Origin: Aureobasidium sp. EXF-3400
Lineage: Eukaryota; Ascomycota; Dothideomycetes; Dothideales; Saccotheciaceae
DNA: 64,000 nt
NCBI GenBank assembly: GCA_024195585.1
Contig: SWBL01000057.1
Span: 62,001 to 126,000 of the forward strand
Direction of reading: 5' to 3'
The position numbers and the translations under genes were made by a program. Below are positions 9,424 through 18,612 of this stretch, one piece after another. How positions within the stretch are numbered: position 1 is the stretch's first letter; each line of letters starts with the position of its first letter. The notes beneath the pieces were generated by a model that worked only from the letters and a program-made list of their open reading frames with translations, did no database searches and was not told where the DNA came from.

Positions 9424-11707
9424 TCAAATTGTTATCCCAAGCTCGTCATGGAAAGCATGCGCATTAGGTTTTCGCCCAAGAAACTCGGTCAACAGAGACA
9501 TCTCATCCACACTACCACCCTTTTCCAGAACACTCCGACGGTATCTTATTCCCACTTCACGGCTCATGGGGTCTGCACTGAACGCAGTTGAGAACATGTC
9601 TGATGCGTATACTCTCGAACTATCCTGTGTGATCAGCAGTGTACCGGGTGGGGGAGCTGAGTGGCCTTGAGTAGACTTACTAGAGATAGCCGTAGTAACT
9701 CGCATCATACCCTCCAATCAGATGTGAGAAATGCGCTTGCCCATGACCCCATTCTTCATCCTCAGGCTGATCAAGTCCAACAATCTGTCCTTGTAATCTG
9801 TTGAACTCACACGTGATGTTCATGTTCTCTAACGTCATTCTGTCCGGTGGGTTGTGGACCTTCATATCAAAGACACTTCGCCACAAGGCGCGCATGTTAG
9901 TCAGAGACGCATTCACGTTTTCGCTTCGGATCAATCCTTCGAGTAGCTCGGTCGAGATCTCCCTCGGCGGATCTGGGTCTGCTGTGCATCCATGAGTTCT
10001 CCAATAATCATGGTACTCTGGCGTCAGCGTTGAGTAGTGGTGGCTCAAAGCCTTGAGCTGAGGTTCTCTCCAGCACCATCTCTCGAGCATTTGGCTCGGG
10101 GCCTCACAGAAATCGTCCGCCGTGGCAGTGCCGTGGAAACGAGAGTACTTGGTCTTGGCCACGAGATCATGAATGCCATGACCAAGCTCATGGAAAATGA
10201 GACTCACGTCGCTATGTTGGAGTAGACTAGGTTTGTCGAGGGTCGGTTTCTCAAAGTTGCAGATTAGGGCTGTACTTGGGAAGTGGCGTGAACCGTCGGG
10301 CTTAATATATCCCTGTACTTGATCAGCAGTTGTTCCGCGGTCCAGCATGTTGAGATTGCATACCGGTTGTAAGTTGAAGTTAGCAGCGCTGCCATATTTT
10401 CCCTCGCGATCGTACAGATCTAGGTACAAGAAGCCCAGGAAGCTTCCACCTATATCATCGCTGTCCCAAACATCAAATACCCGTACGTCCTCGTGCCAAA
10501 TCTGGTTCAGGACTTTGAGGTTGCTTGTATCGCCTGAGACTTCTCGAAATACTAGACCAAAGACCTTCTCGAAGTTATTCAACATTGCTGGTACGACCGT
10601 CTGAATCGGAAAGTATTCTGCGATTCTCTTTTGGTCCACCGCGTATTGCGTTTCGAGCATCAGTCGATGATAGAAAGAGATGTCCCAGACATAGAACTTT
10701 CCGTCAAAGTCGATTCCCTGGCCTGCCAGATGATCCGATTTGAGCTGCTTCAGAGCATTGAGGTCGGACTGTAGACCTGACTGAAGTTGAGATCTCAGAT
10801 CGCCCAGGAATATATTCACATGCTCTGGGGTCCCCGCCATCAGTCCCTCAGTACGCCACTCAGCATGACTAGCGTAATCAAGCATACGAGCGGCTTCGTC
10901 ACGAAGAAGCACCATCTCTCGAAACAAGGGCACATTGTTTGCGCACCGGTTCTCGAACCCGGTCATATAGCGCTTCCGAGCCTCGGCTGACTGTGCGTAC
11001 CTCATAGTTGGGTAGAAATGACTTGGTTGGAATGTGAGACGGAAGACTTCTTCGTTTTCATCGGAGCCATGATCAGGCATAGCACTTTGCAGAACGTGTG
11101 AAGGCGCCCCAACCAGGTCTTGCGCTGTGAAGTCGACATATTCGTTCTCTTCATTCATGTTCCTACGGAATTCGCTTGTGATTGTGTTGATCCGAGTCTT
11201 GATCTCGTTAAACCTGTCGCGAGCAGCCGCCGGAAGACCAAGTCCGTTGTCGTAGAAAGTGCGATGCTCTTTGCGGAGCAATCGCTCGGACTCACTATCC
11301 AAAGCCTCGTTTCTTTTGACCACGGAATCGATGATCACAAACAAGTCTTCTCGCATGGCAATTTCGGAATTGAAGTTGTCAAGGAGCAGGTTGGATTTGC
11401 TCGACTCATCTCGTAGACTGATATCGCTCGAGACCTCTTTGTAGAAACTCAAAAGTCCAGCTTCAGCGGCGATGTTGTTTCGGCAATGGGCCAGTGGTAA
11501 AAGCACATTTTCGAAGTTGGCTGATTCCAGAGATGTTTGCGCGACAATCTGGTCAAGCGCCTGGCGTGATGTTTCGATGAGCTGCGTCGTACGGTCCGCA
11601 ATAGACTTCGCTGTGGTCACGAAGAGTGCCCTTGCTTGAGGCGGCGATTTTGTCTTTGAAGCTTTCGTTCCAGACATACTTCGTCCCAGGTTCTTTTTCT
11701 CGTACAT
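9424..11707 (-). CDS. M3 family zinc oligopeptidase
   Basis: Two exons (11707-9681 and 9619-9424) encode 740 residues; MSGTKASKTK at 11677 is an equally good start (730 residues). It has the length and architecture of thimet-oligopeptidase-like M3A enzymes, with zinc motif HELGH (FHELGHGIHDL) and the downstream Glu ligand in FCEAPSQMLE. The typical GGYDASYYGYL segment runs across the intron into YASDMFSTAF, EKGGS and FLGRKPN at the C-terminus. No signal peptide is visible, so it is probably cytosolic or mitochondrial. M3 enzymes cut short unfolded peptides; within this cluster it is a candidate for trimming precursor fragments. From memory an oligopeptidase of this kind is annotated in the phomopsin cluster. 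It is divergent from the tyrosinase gene across about 360 bp. A housekeeping role is also possible. Confidence 0.88.
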
Positions 11708-11805
11708 CGCTGATGCGCGGGTTCTTGGCTCTTGTTGTATCCATCACCAGATAGCACAGACGCCCGTGCCGATGATACGCTACGTAGAGTGATTGATAAT
11801 AGCAC

Positions 11806-11858
11806 ATCACGTGATCAAGGACTCTTCTGCGGCATCAAGTATTCTGCATCACGTAATG
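11806..11858. promoter_or_regulatory. divergent promoter with E-box palindrome and CACGTAA-type motif
   Basis: Between the M3 peptidase (start 11707, minus) and the tyrosinase (start 12067, plus). ATCACGTGAT at 11806-11815 is a perfect 10-bp palindrome, and TCACGTAATG at 11849-11858 is identical to the copy upstream of the precursor gene at 15965. Such a pair could bind bZIP or bHLH regulators and coordinate both genes. Confidence 0.4.
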
Positions 11859-12066
11859 AACTTCGCGTCAGTCATCATAGCACCAGATTTGCTGACTACG
11901 ACTCCAGGAAGTCTGAGTAGATGATCGTCTGCATCACTAATGTCCACCAACGCGATAGACGGAACAGACGGGCACACAACCATGGCCTCGTCATGATCAC
12001 TATCCTTTGTTGCTTCGATCGTCCAAGAAATTCCGCAGACATTGTTCAATCTTCTCATTTGATGAT

Positions 12067-13331
12067 ATGGGAGTAATACAGAGCTCTCCGGTCTACGAAC
12101 AGGTTGACATCGATGAGGACCTCGATCGTGATAACAACAAAAAGCAGAGGCAGGCGTTGGGCAAGCTCCGCATGTCAATCATCCCGATACTCGTGGTCAT
12201 CCTCTGTTTAGCGGCCGGTTGGATGGCTGGTATGTTCAGTAAGACGTTAACAGCGTATCCAAGGTGCAAAAATCTACACGTCTGTCGAGAATGGCGAAGT
12301 CTGAGTACTCCAGAGAAAGATCATTACATCCAGGCAGTAAGATGTCTGCTATCGAAGTCATCTATCACGAGGCCAAATGGAGTGCTCTATGATGATTATC
12401 CATACACTCATGCACGCGTTGGTGGATATTGTAAGAACTTTTATCAGCGCCCAAAGATATCGCCGGACTATTGGTACAAGCTCATAACGCCGCTCCTTTC
12501 CTGCCATGGCATCGTTACTTTCTTCACATCTACGAGACAAATCTTCGAACTTATTGTGATTACAAGGGAACTCTGCCGTAAGAAACCCAGATGATAATCA
12601 TTCATTGTTCTCTTGTTGACACGAGCAACAGTTATTGGGATTGGGCACTTGATTGGTAAGATCTGTTGAAGTTACAACCAGAATCTTGTCTGACGAATTG
12701 CAGGGAATCTCTGCGTGACTCCCCTGTGTTCTCCAATACAACTGGCTTTGGTGGTGATGGGAACATGGAAGGTCCAGAATCTGTTGGTGACGGTCACTGC
12801 GTCACTGACGGTCCCTTCGCCGATCTCATGTTGCCGTTCTACAACTCAGACGATCATGACCACTGCCTCTCGCGAGCCTTTGCTGATGGAAAAACGCGAG
12901 GCATATTACCTGGTGACCAAGTCAGACCTGCCGTGATTGAGGAGATCCTATCACAAACCGACTACAAAGGTTTCTTCTTGCAGCTCGAGAAAGGCCCACA
13001 CAACCAGATCCCAAACGGTATTGGAAGCGAATTTCTGAAGTTTACTGCTCCTAACGATCCCCTCTTCTTCTTACATCACGGGTAACTCTCATCATGCTGA
13101 ATTACAAGAATTGGACTAATCTTTCTTGTTAGACAACTAGACCGTCTTTGGTGGATGTGGCAGAGGGCCAACCCTGAGGCTCGAAAACGCGATTATGGAG
13201 GAATCTCAAGGCATGCCTCCAAAGTCCCGGCATCTCTGCAAGACGCTATTCCAATGGGCAATCTATCTTCTGCTATACGAGTGATCGACATGATGGACAC
13301 TGAGACAGGATTGCTTTGTTATACCTATTGA
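12067..13331 (+). CDS. UstQ-like tyrosinase
   Basis: Five exons (12067-12430, 12481-12577, 12632-12655, 12704-13081, 13133-13331) give 353 residues. An N-terminal anchor (IIPILVVILCLAAGWMAGMF) precedes the catalytic domain: CREWRSLSTPEKDHYIQAV, a CuA region with His residues in THARVGGY and SHNAAPFLPWHRYFLH, PYWDWALDW, and a CuB region with GPHNQIPNGIG, FTAPNDPLFFLHH and QLDRLWWMWQ. The C-terminus ends GLLCYTY, as in this fungal subfamily. The membrane anchor and short size match UstQ-type enzymes of dikaritin clusters, which oxidise Tyr or cooperate with UstYa proteins in cyclisation. In CuB the His expected four residues after the first is Pro (HNQIP), which deserves a check. It lies between the M3 peptidase and the second UstYa gene. 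Confidence 0.87.
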
Positions 13332-13541
13332 GCAGCTATGTACAGTGAGTAGGAACGCTGAAGATACTCTTATTTCTATTCTGCTTGCCAGAACCATAAG
13401 TTGATGACATCTGCAGATCATACAGCCTATTTATGAGGCTGATGGTATAACTAGTGCTGTAACAATGATAGATCCTATACTAGTGTACAACTCTGTCCAG
13501 TACAGCAACTCCAAAGTCCTTGCGCATGTTTCCGGACTTCT

Positions 13542-14638
13542 TTAGTGGCCAGTTGCCCGAAGCCGCTCTGCGTTTCCATAGAGGGTATCTGGATCAGCGG
13601 CATCTCGATCCCTCGACCATGATCTCAGACTGTCATAGTCACGACACGTGTGAACGGTCTCAAATTCAGGAACAATCCAGCCGCGGTTAATCGACCATTT
13701 GATCGGGATCAGTGTCATATCACCATTGCACATGAGACTCAGCCGAAGTGCATCGAGACAGTGTTCTGGAAGTATTGTCAGCTTCTGGAGGATACTTTCT
13801 GATACCCAGACGCTTGCAAGTCATACCGACGTGGGACGGTAGTGTCCAGTCCTGAAGCTTTGGGTAGTATTCTGGGTACATGGACTTTCGGATGAGGTTC
13901 TATGGGGATGAAGGTAAGTGCTTGCGAGCAGTTGTCAAGTACGCGTCTACTCACGATACAATGAAGGTTGTGGAACACAGATACCCTGGCAAGAATACTG
14001 GTGAGTATGATTATTCGGCTCAATCATAGGAGTGTCGCTCACTGTGCCATGTGCAAGCCTGTCTCCGGGTCGAGCCAAAGATCATTACCAAGCAGATGTT
14101 CCTCTTTCGGGGTCACGAACACATTCACGGCTGTCCTCAGGTCAGCAAAGGATCTGAGATAGGCTTACAAGAACTTACCTCCCAGCAGTCCTTTCCATGC
14201 TGCGTCGATATCCGGAGTAGGTAGTCCAACATAAGCTGGAGTAGTGATAGGACGGTACACCTGATGACTCTCGTTGTACTTCAGTGTTGCGTCGAAACGA
14301 ATTTGCTTGGACACTGCAGGAATTTCGTCGGTGGCACTCTCTGGAAAGTTATAGATGTCTTAGCGTTTCTCACTCATGAAGTTCTCCAGACAATCTCACG
14401 CACTAAATTCACTGGCTCTCCAATATCCATCGATGCACCTTTCCGTAGCAGACATCGTAACCGTTATCCCGAGCGCAATTGCCAACACCAAGCATAGAAG
14501 CCACGGCAAGATCAGTAGCCAGGCCCTTCGCATCCGGCCAGTCCCTCGATCGCGACGGATTGGAGCCGCAAGGGGCTGACTATCTTCAAGGAGTGCTTGC
14601 TCGGATTCGAGCCCATCGTCAATAGTTTCGTCTTTCAT
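13542..14638 (-). CDS. UstYa family (DUF3328) oxidase 2
   Basis: Six exons (14638-14404, 14340-14179, 14130-14043, 13985-13955, 13899-13827, 13765-13542) encode 270 residues. The N-terminus has a TM segment (WLLILPWLLCLVLAIALGIT), then the DUF3328 body: AYVGLPTPDIDAAWKGLLG, VFHNLHCI with the first HxxHC, NLIRKSMYPEYYPKL, then HVEHCLDALRLSLMC with the second HxxHC, and DMTLIPIKW. Both catalytic-type motifs are intact, unlike in the UstYa gene at 6479. It faces the tyrosinase tail to tail (210 bp) and is divergent from the family B gene at 14977 (338 bp). Predicted role: oxidative cross-linking of the Tyr-containing core peptides in the secretory pathway. The large number of small exons is usual for the family. 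Confidence 0.87.
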
Positions 14639-14750
14639 CCGGTCTCATACGTGTAGCTGACCAAAATCAGAAACATGTCGAATAACAAATGCGATATCCA
14701 TCAGGACTTGGCAGAAAATTGAACTCATGGTTGGGGAACGTTACGAATGG

Positions 14751-14761
14751 TCCACGTAAGT
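14751..14761 (+). promoter_or_regulatory. CACGTAA-type motif, copy 4
   Basis: Sequence TCCACGTAAGT in the divergent promoter between the second UstYa gene (start 14638, minus) and the family B gene (start 14977, plus). Confidence 0.38.
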
Positions 14762-14976
14762 CGCACAACTCCAAGTCGGATTACCACATGCCTTGGCAAA
14801 CACACAGTAATGAAATACTCCTTCTCTTTTCAACAAGAAATGTATGCAGTCAGCCGAGTCATTGACTAATTTCACGAGATTGATATCATGATTAACGCTT
14901 GACTTACTAACCAGTTCAGAAATCTCAGAGTTTGCACCAGGACCTCATCCGCGAAAACCTCCTATCAATTACAATC

Positions 14977-15681
14977 ATGGCCTTCATGCAGTTCCCAATC
15001 CGCTGGACCTGGTCTTACACTAAAGTCCCGACCGATACTGAGGTCCGCGACCATCCTGACCCTCAGGACGAATGTACCAAGAACGACTTCAGTGCTCTCG
15101 ACCAACCGCCAAAGCAACGCACTATTCGCGCAAACAGATCTCTCAGTGTTGTGGTCCTCAGTATCATCGTCACGTCAGGGCTAGCTTTTGTCATCTTCAT
15201 ATCTGTGCTTGCATCCAAGAAGGCACAGCGGAACACTGTGGCTCAAGAAAGCACAGTGTTGTGTGGAAATTCGTCGGCGGAGGCTCTTTCTCGAGGATGT
15301 ACCTGGGACCAGTTGACTTGGGCCTGGCTGCCTCCAAACTGTTTACACTATGCGAACGACGAGTTCGTACGAGCAGGAAACTGGAAATTCTATACTGATC
15401 CGCTCGGCAAGCAAGAGGCTGTTGGGACTGCCTGGACAGAGGGATTGGATAACAAGGTTGCACTATGGGGGCAACGAGGAGAACATCTCACACATTGCAT
15501 CTACATGTTTCTCAGTCTGGGTCAGATAATCAGGGATGGAACGCCATACCACCAGAAGCTTACTAGCTACCAACATGTCCATCACTGTTCTGAGATACTC
15601 TTGGAGGCGTTGCGGCAAGATCTCAATTGGGACAAGGTGGAGACTTCCACAGGAAAGGTGTCGTACAACGAGCATTGTTAA
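14977..15681 (+). CDS. UstYa-like membrane protein with two HxxHC motifs (family B, copy 3)
   Basis: Single exon, 234 residues from the first ATG at 14977 (MAFMQFPIRW). A polar N-terminal tail of about 55 residues is followed by a TM segment (LSVVVLSIIVTSGLAFVIFI), then CGNSSAEALSRGCTWD, WLPPNC, HLTHCIYMF and HVHHCSEILL. These are the conserved blocks of the genes at 5067 and 7789, with both HxxHC motifs present. This copy lacks the W(R/K)K that follows the first motif in the other two (here MFLSL). Predicted type II orientation puts the His/Cys motifs in the secretory lumen, where the precursor would be. It is the gene immediately upstream of the precursor, same strand, 354 bp apart. Confidence 0.72.
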   Translation: MAFMQFPIRWTWSYTKVPTDTEVRDHPDPQDECTKNDFSALDQPPKQRTIRANRSLSVVVLSIIVTSGLAFVIFISVLASKKAQRNTVAQESTVLCGNSSAEALSRGCTWDQLTWAWLPPNCLHYANDEFVRAGNWKFYTDPLGKQEAVGTAWTEGLDNKVALWGQRGEHLTHCIYMFLSLGQIIRDGTPYHQKLTSYQHVHHCSEILLEALRQDLNWDKVETSTGKVSYNEHC

Positions 15682-15964
15682 GCCTGGGGTCAAGCGTCGA
15701 GTGTTGGTCCTCAGTCTTGGCCAGATATAGAGAGATCACCCGTATACCATGTTGTTCCACTTTCTGCATGAGCCAAAAAGAAAGATCAGTTCGTTGTGTT
15801 ACCACGGTGTGGGTTTTAGTAAGACCTGAGTCCGGACTAGCCACTTTACAGTGACCCATGACAATTACATGGAGCTATGTGCTCATTATTCCCAGTATTC
15901 TCATAGAGAGTAATCAGCACATGTGACTGGTCCATCACCTCACTTACATACTGCATGGAATGAC

Positions 15965-15974
15965 TCACGTAATG
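15965..15974 (+). promoter_or_regulatory. CACGTAA-type motif, copy 5 (precursor promoter)
   Basis: TCACGTAATG about 60-70 bp before the precursor start codon at 16035; identical over 10 bp to the copy at 11849-11858 in the M3 peptidase/tyrosinase promoter. Confidence 0.42.
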
Positions 15975-16034
15975 TCGGTATCCTCATCAGACGTGGGCTA
16001 GGATGTGTCAGCTACAAGTAGATTATCCACGATC

Positions 16035-16373
16035 ATGCGTTCACCTTTCACCGTTCTAGCTCTGGCCAGCATGGCTGTAGCTGCTTTACCCATAATCGAG
16101 CCCGTCGAGAGTCAGTATCGCTTTACTCTGCTTCATATAACGATTACTCTAACTTCATGTCTAGACATTGCCGTACGCAGCCCTGAGCCTCAACGTAATG
16201 CTCAAGCCGACTACTACGTCAAACGCGAGCCTCAGCGCAACGCTCAAGCCGATTACTACAAGCGCGATCCCCAGCGCAACGCTCAAGCCGATTACTACAA
16301 GCGTGATCTCCAGCGTAATGCTCAGGCCGATTACTACAAGCGCGAGTCTGAGAGCGATGCTCAAGCCGAGTGA
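16035..16373 (+). CDS. RiPP precursor peptide, dikaritin (UstA-like) type
   Basis: Two exons (16035-16110, 16165-16373) encode 94 residues; the 54-bp intron is a multiple of three and free of stops, so the unspliced frame also stays open. The first residues form a clear signal peptide (FTVLALASMAVAAL). After a short spacer come four repeats of 13-14 residues, each ending in Lys-Arg, the Kex2 cleavage signal; the last residues of each repeat are ADYY-KR (ADYYV-KR in the first). The tail ESESDAQAE keeps the acidic stem but has lost the Tyr pair and the Lys-Arg. UstA-type precursors have this plan: signal peptide, tandem repeats, core just before KR. The core is therefore probably centred on Asp-Tyr-Tyr, four copies per precursor. 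The Tyr pair is suited to the ether or C-C links made in dikaritins. No known product with this core is familiar to me. The UstYa, tyrosinase and peptidase genes within 10 kb support the call. Confidence 0.85.
   Translation: MRSPFTVLALASMAVAALPIIEPVESQYRFTLLHITITLTSCLDIAVRSPEPQRNAQADYYVKREPQRNAQADYYKRDPQRNAQADYYKRDLQRNAQADYYKRESESDAQAE
16185..16343 (+). repeat. four tandem core repeats in the RiPP precursor
   Basis: Units at 16185-16226 (42 bp, extra Val codon), 16227-16265, 16266-16304 and 16305-16343 (39 bp each). All end in a Lys/Arg pair and contain RNAQADYY. Units 2 and 3 are nearly identical in DNA; units 1 and 4 differ at several synonymous third positions, so the array is not a very recent expansion. 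Confidence 0.9.
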
Positions 16374-16641
16374 TTCTCACCGGTATCTCAGAGAAGTCCA
16401 GTAGGGGAAGGCAACAGAAGCAGTGATGAATGATGATGAAGTAGAAAATTTGTAGCACTTGTATCGAGACTCGATCGTCTGCTACCCAAGGTGTTCACCC
16501 CAAAAATCAAGAGAGGTCATCATCTGGACTCGTCACCTGACGATAATGTGAGCCTTTATCCTTCCAAGCAAGACAACAGCTCTGCCATCGTCTCGCTCTA
16601 GTCGCACCCCTGAGCGAGTCTGGAAGCTAGAGAGAAGATTG
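16374..16641. other. 3' flank of precursor gene
   Basis: No coding signal; expected to hold the 3' UTR of the precursor transcript and, on the other strand, that of the ORF pair at 16642. Confidence 0.35.
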
Positions 16642-17370
16642 TCAGGTTGACAAAGCACTAGATATGTCAAGTACATTCATACCAACCTCGGTGCTAGAGG
16701 AAGCGCGAGCGAGGTTCTGCACTCCGAGATCATCCATCTCGACATCGTCCTTTTCAATCATTCGAGGATAACCTCGCTGCCAACCATCCTGTTCACGTCC
16801 TTTCTCCTGCTTATTGATACTTTGCAAACGGAAAATGCTGTCGCTACGGCTGATATAGTCCGGTCCACCAGGCGCATAGAGATGAGCGCGTTCGGGACGA
16901 AAATCATACGGTCTTGGAGGCATTCGTAAGAGCAAGTCATCGATGACACGCCGTGAGTTTCAGAAACTAAATCCGAGGCGATCGAATACACGACCATCAG
17001 GACTTTGTAGCGGGCTCTCTGGACCATTCGTCATTGCCCGGACGTAGTGAGCTGCAACATTTTCCTTCAACAGTCTAGTCTCGTTGACTCCCCACATGTT
17101 AGGGTCGGGCGCTGGAGCTGGCTTCGCTGCTGGTGACCAGCGATAACTTGGTGAGGTTGGTATCGTTGCTGAAGAGGGCGAGCTGACGGTCATGTAGGGA
17201 GGACGAGATATCTTATAAGGACGCAAGATTTCCAGGTCGTCGGCTCTCTTCTCTCGAACTTCGAAGACCTGTGGACTAGTCGGGGGTTGTAGTGTGGTGC
17301 CGCTGAGTAGACAACTGATAGTCTCAGCCATGACTGCATCTGCCCAATGATTATACTTTAGGACCTGCAT
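16642..17370 (-). pseudogene. unrecognised ORF split by one in-frame TGA
   Basis: Two minus-strand ORFs in the same frame (17370-16963, ending GRVFDRLGFSF, and the continuation MPPRPYDFRPERAHLYAPGG to 16642) are separated by a single TGA at 16962-16960; the bases between also read as acceptable protein (VIDDLLLR). The composition is Pro/Ser-rich in the first half (SSATIPTSPSYRWSPAA) and charged in the second (KDDVEMDD), as in cytoplasmic tails of fungal membrane proteins. I do not recognise the family. Either the stop is a nonsense mutation, or an intron whose sites I cannot see removes it. It neighbours the precursor gene tail to tail and may or may not belong to the cluster. Confidence 0.4.
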
Positions 17371-17628
17371 CTAAATGATATCGACTAGCGCTGCATGATA
17401 GGAATAGGTTGCCAATCGACGAGATGCTAGTCTCGCGAGGCTTAGCATCCATAACGCCCACGCCATGCGACTCTCCTTAGCCTAACTCGGTCCTTATAGA
17501 CTCGTAGGCATACTTAATTCAGTACCATGAGGACGTTGTTCCATCCTCGCCTCGCGATGTTATCTAACACTAGGATCTAATAGCTGTTGTGGCCGCAGCG
17601 TGACAAGGTAGTCAAGCTTAGACGCAAG

Positions 17629-17860
17629 TATATAAAACCCGATGTCATGGATGCGGACGGCCTAAGCAAGTAGATGGAGCAAACTCGTAGCAGAAGCCTT
17701 AACAGAAGAACATTTCGTTTGGCCTTAAAGAGCTCTTGCTGCCTAAAGTCGATCTTGCAGAGTCTGTTGCGTATCTATTCCAGACTCCTCGTAGAGATGT
17801 TCTTCTAGGTAGATATACGTTTGAATTGCAGTGACAAAGCAAATGACCAGGTTTGTGAAG
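17629..17860 (+). repeat. TATA-dyad unit, weak copy
   Basis: TATATAAAA at 17629-17637 and, about 210 bp on, ATGACCAGGTTTGTGAAGC at 17843-17861, preceded by a purine-rich stretch. The right half of the dyad is lost. Confidence 0.25.
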
Positions 17861-18422
17861 CTTCTCTATCTCTCTCGTCTGCCCTCTCAGTTTCAAAAAT
17901 GTAGGAGCGCAAGACTTGCGAAGAAGGTTCACAAACCTATGCATATCCTCTTATACCTTCTCTCTCCTTTGCATCCAGTATCTTGATGCTATACAGCGTT
18001 TGCAAAAAGAGTATTTCGTACACTCTTTGCACTCCGAATTGCGAAGGTGAAACATGCTCTATCGTAAGATAGTCCATAACCTCATGTAGACGCAGCTTTT
18101 GTAAAAGATGCTTTTGCATCCGTGAACTATCTCCGTCCAAGTAGTTGCTGATGATTCCATCTTGATGAGCCTGAGAATCTCTAAACATTTTTCAATTTCG
18201 GAATAGTCTGACAGGGACCAAAAGGACCATCCGCGGCGCTAGAAACTCTTCCATCAACGATATGCATCCAGCAGTAGCCTTCGTGCAAATCAGATATAAC
18301 ATGCCACCACGCATGGCGTCCATGCAGCGAAGCATCAGCTCAGCTACCATAGCATGTATCCTGCGAGTGAACCACAGCTAATCGAGTCAATTCAGATAAC
18401 ACTTGTCGACCTGGTGTTAACG

Positions 18423-18612
18423 ATATATAAACTCACATCGAACCATCAGTCTAGACGACACGACCAAAGAAGTGCAGAAAAGATTTAGTTTGCCACCCAA
18501 CAAACTACACACCATCTCGTATAGCCGAAGGCATCCAAAAGAAATCATGAGATTGTCGAACCAGAAGTCAGAAAGAGGCGATAGATAAAGCGACCAGGTC
18601 CATAACCCCTGA
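18423..18612 (+). repeat. TATA-dyad unit
   Basis: TATATAAA at about 18424 and, some 170 bp downstream, CGACCAGGTCCATAACCCC at 18591-18609. GA-rich sequence precedes the dyad and CT-rich sequence follows. The second shared stretch (ATCACAGACCTG) is about 80 bp further on. Confidence 0.4.
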
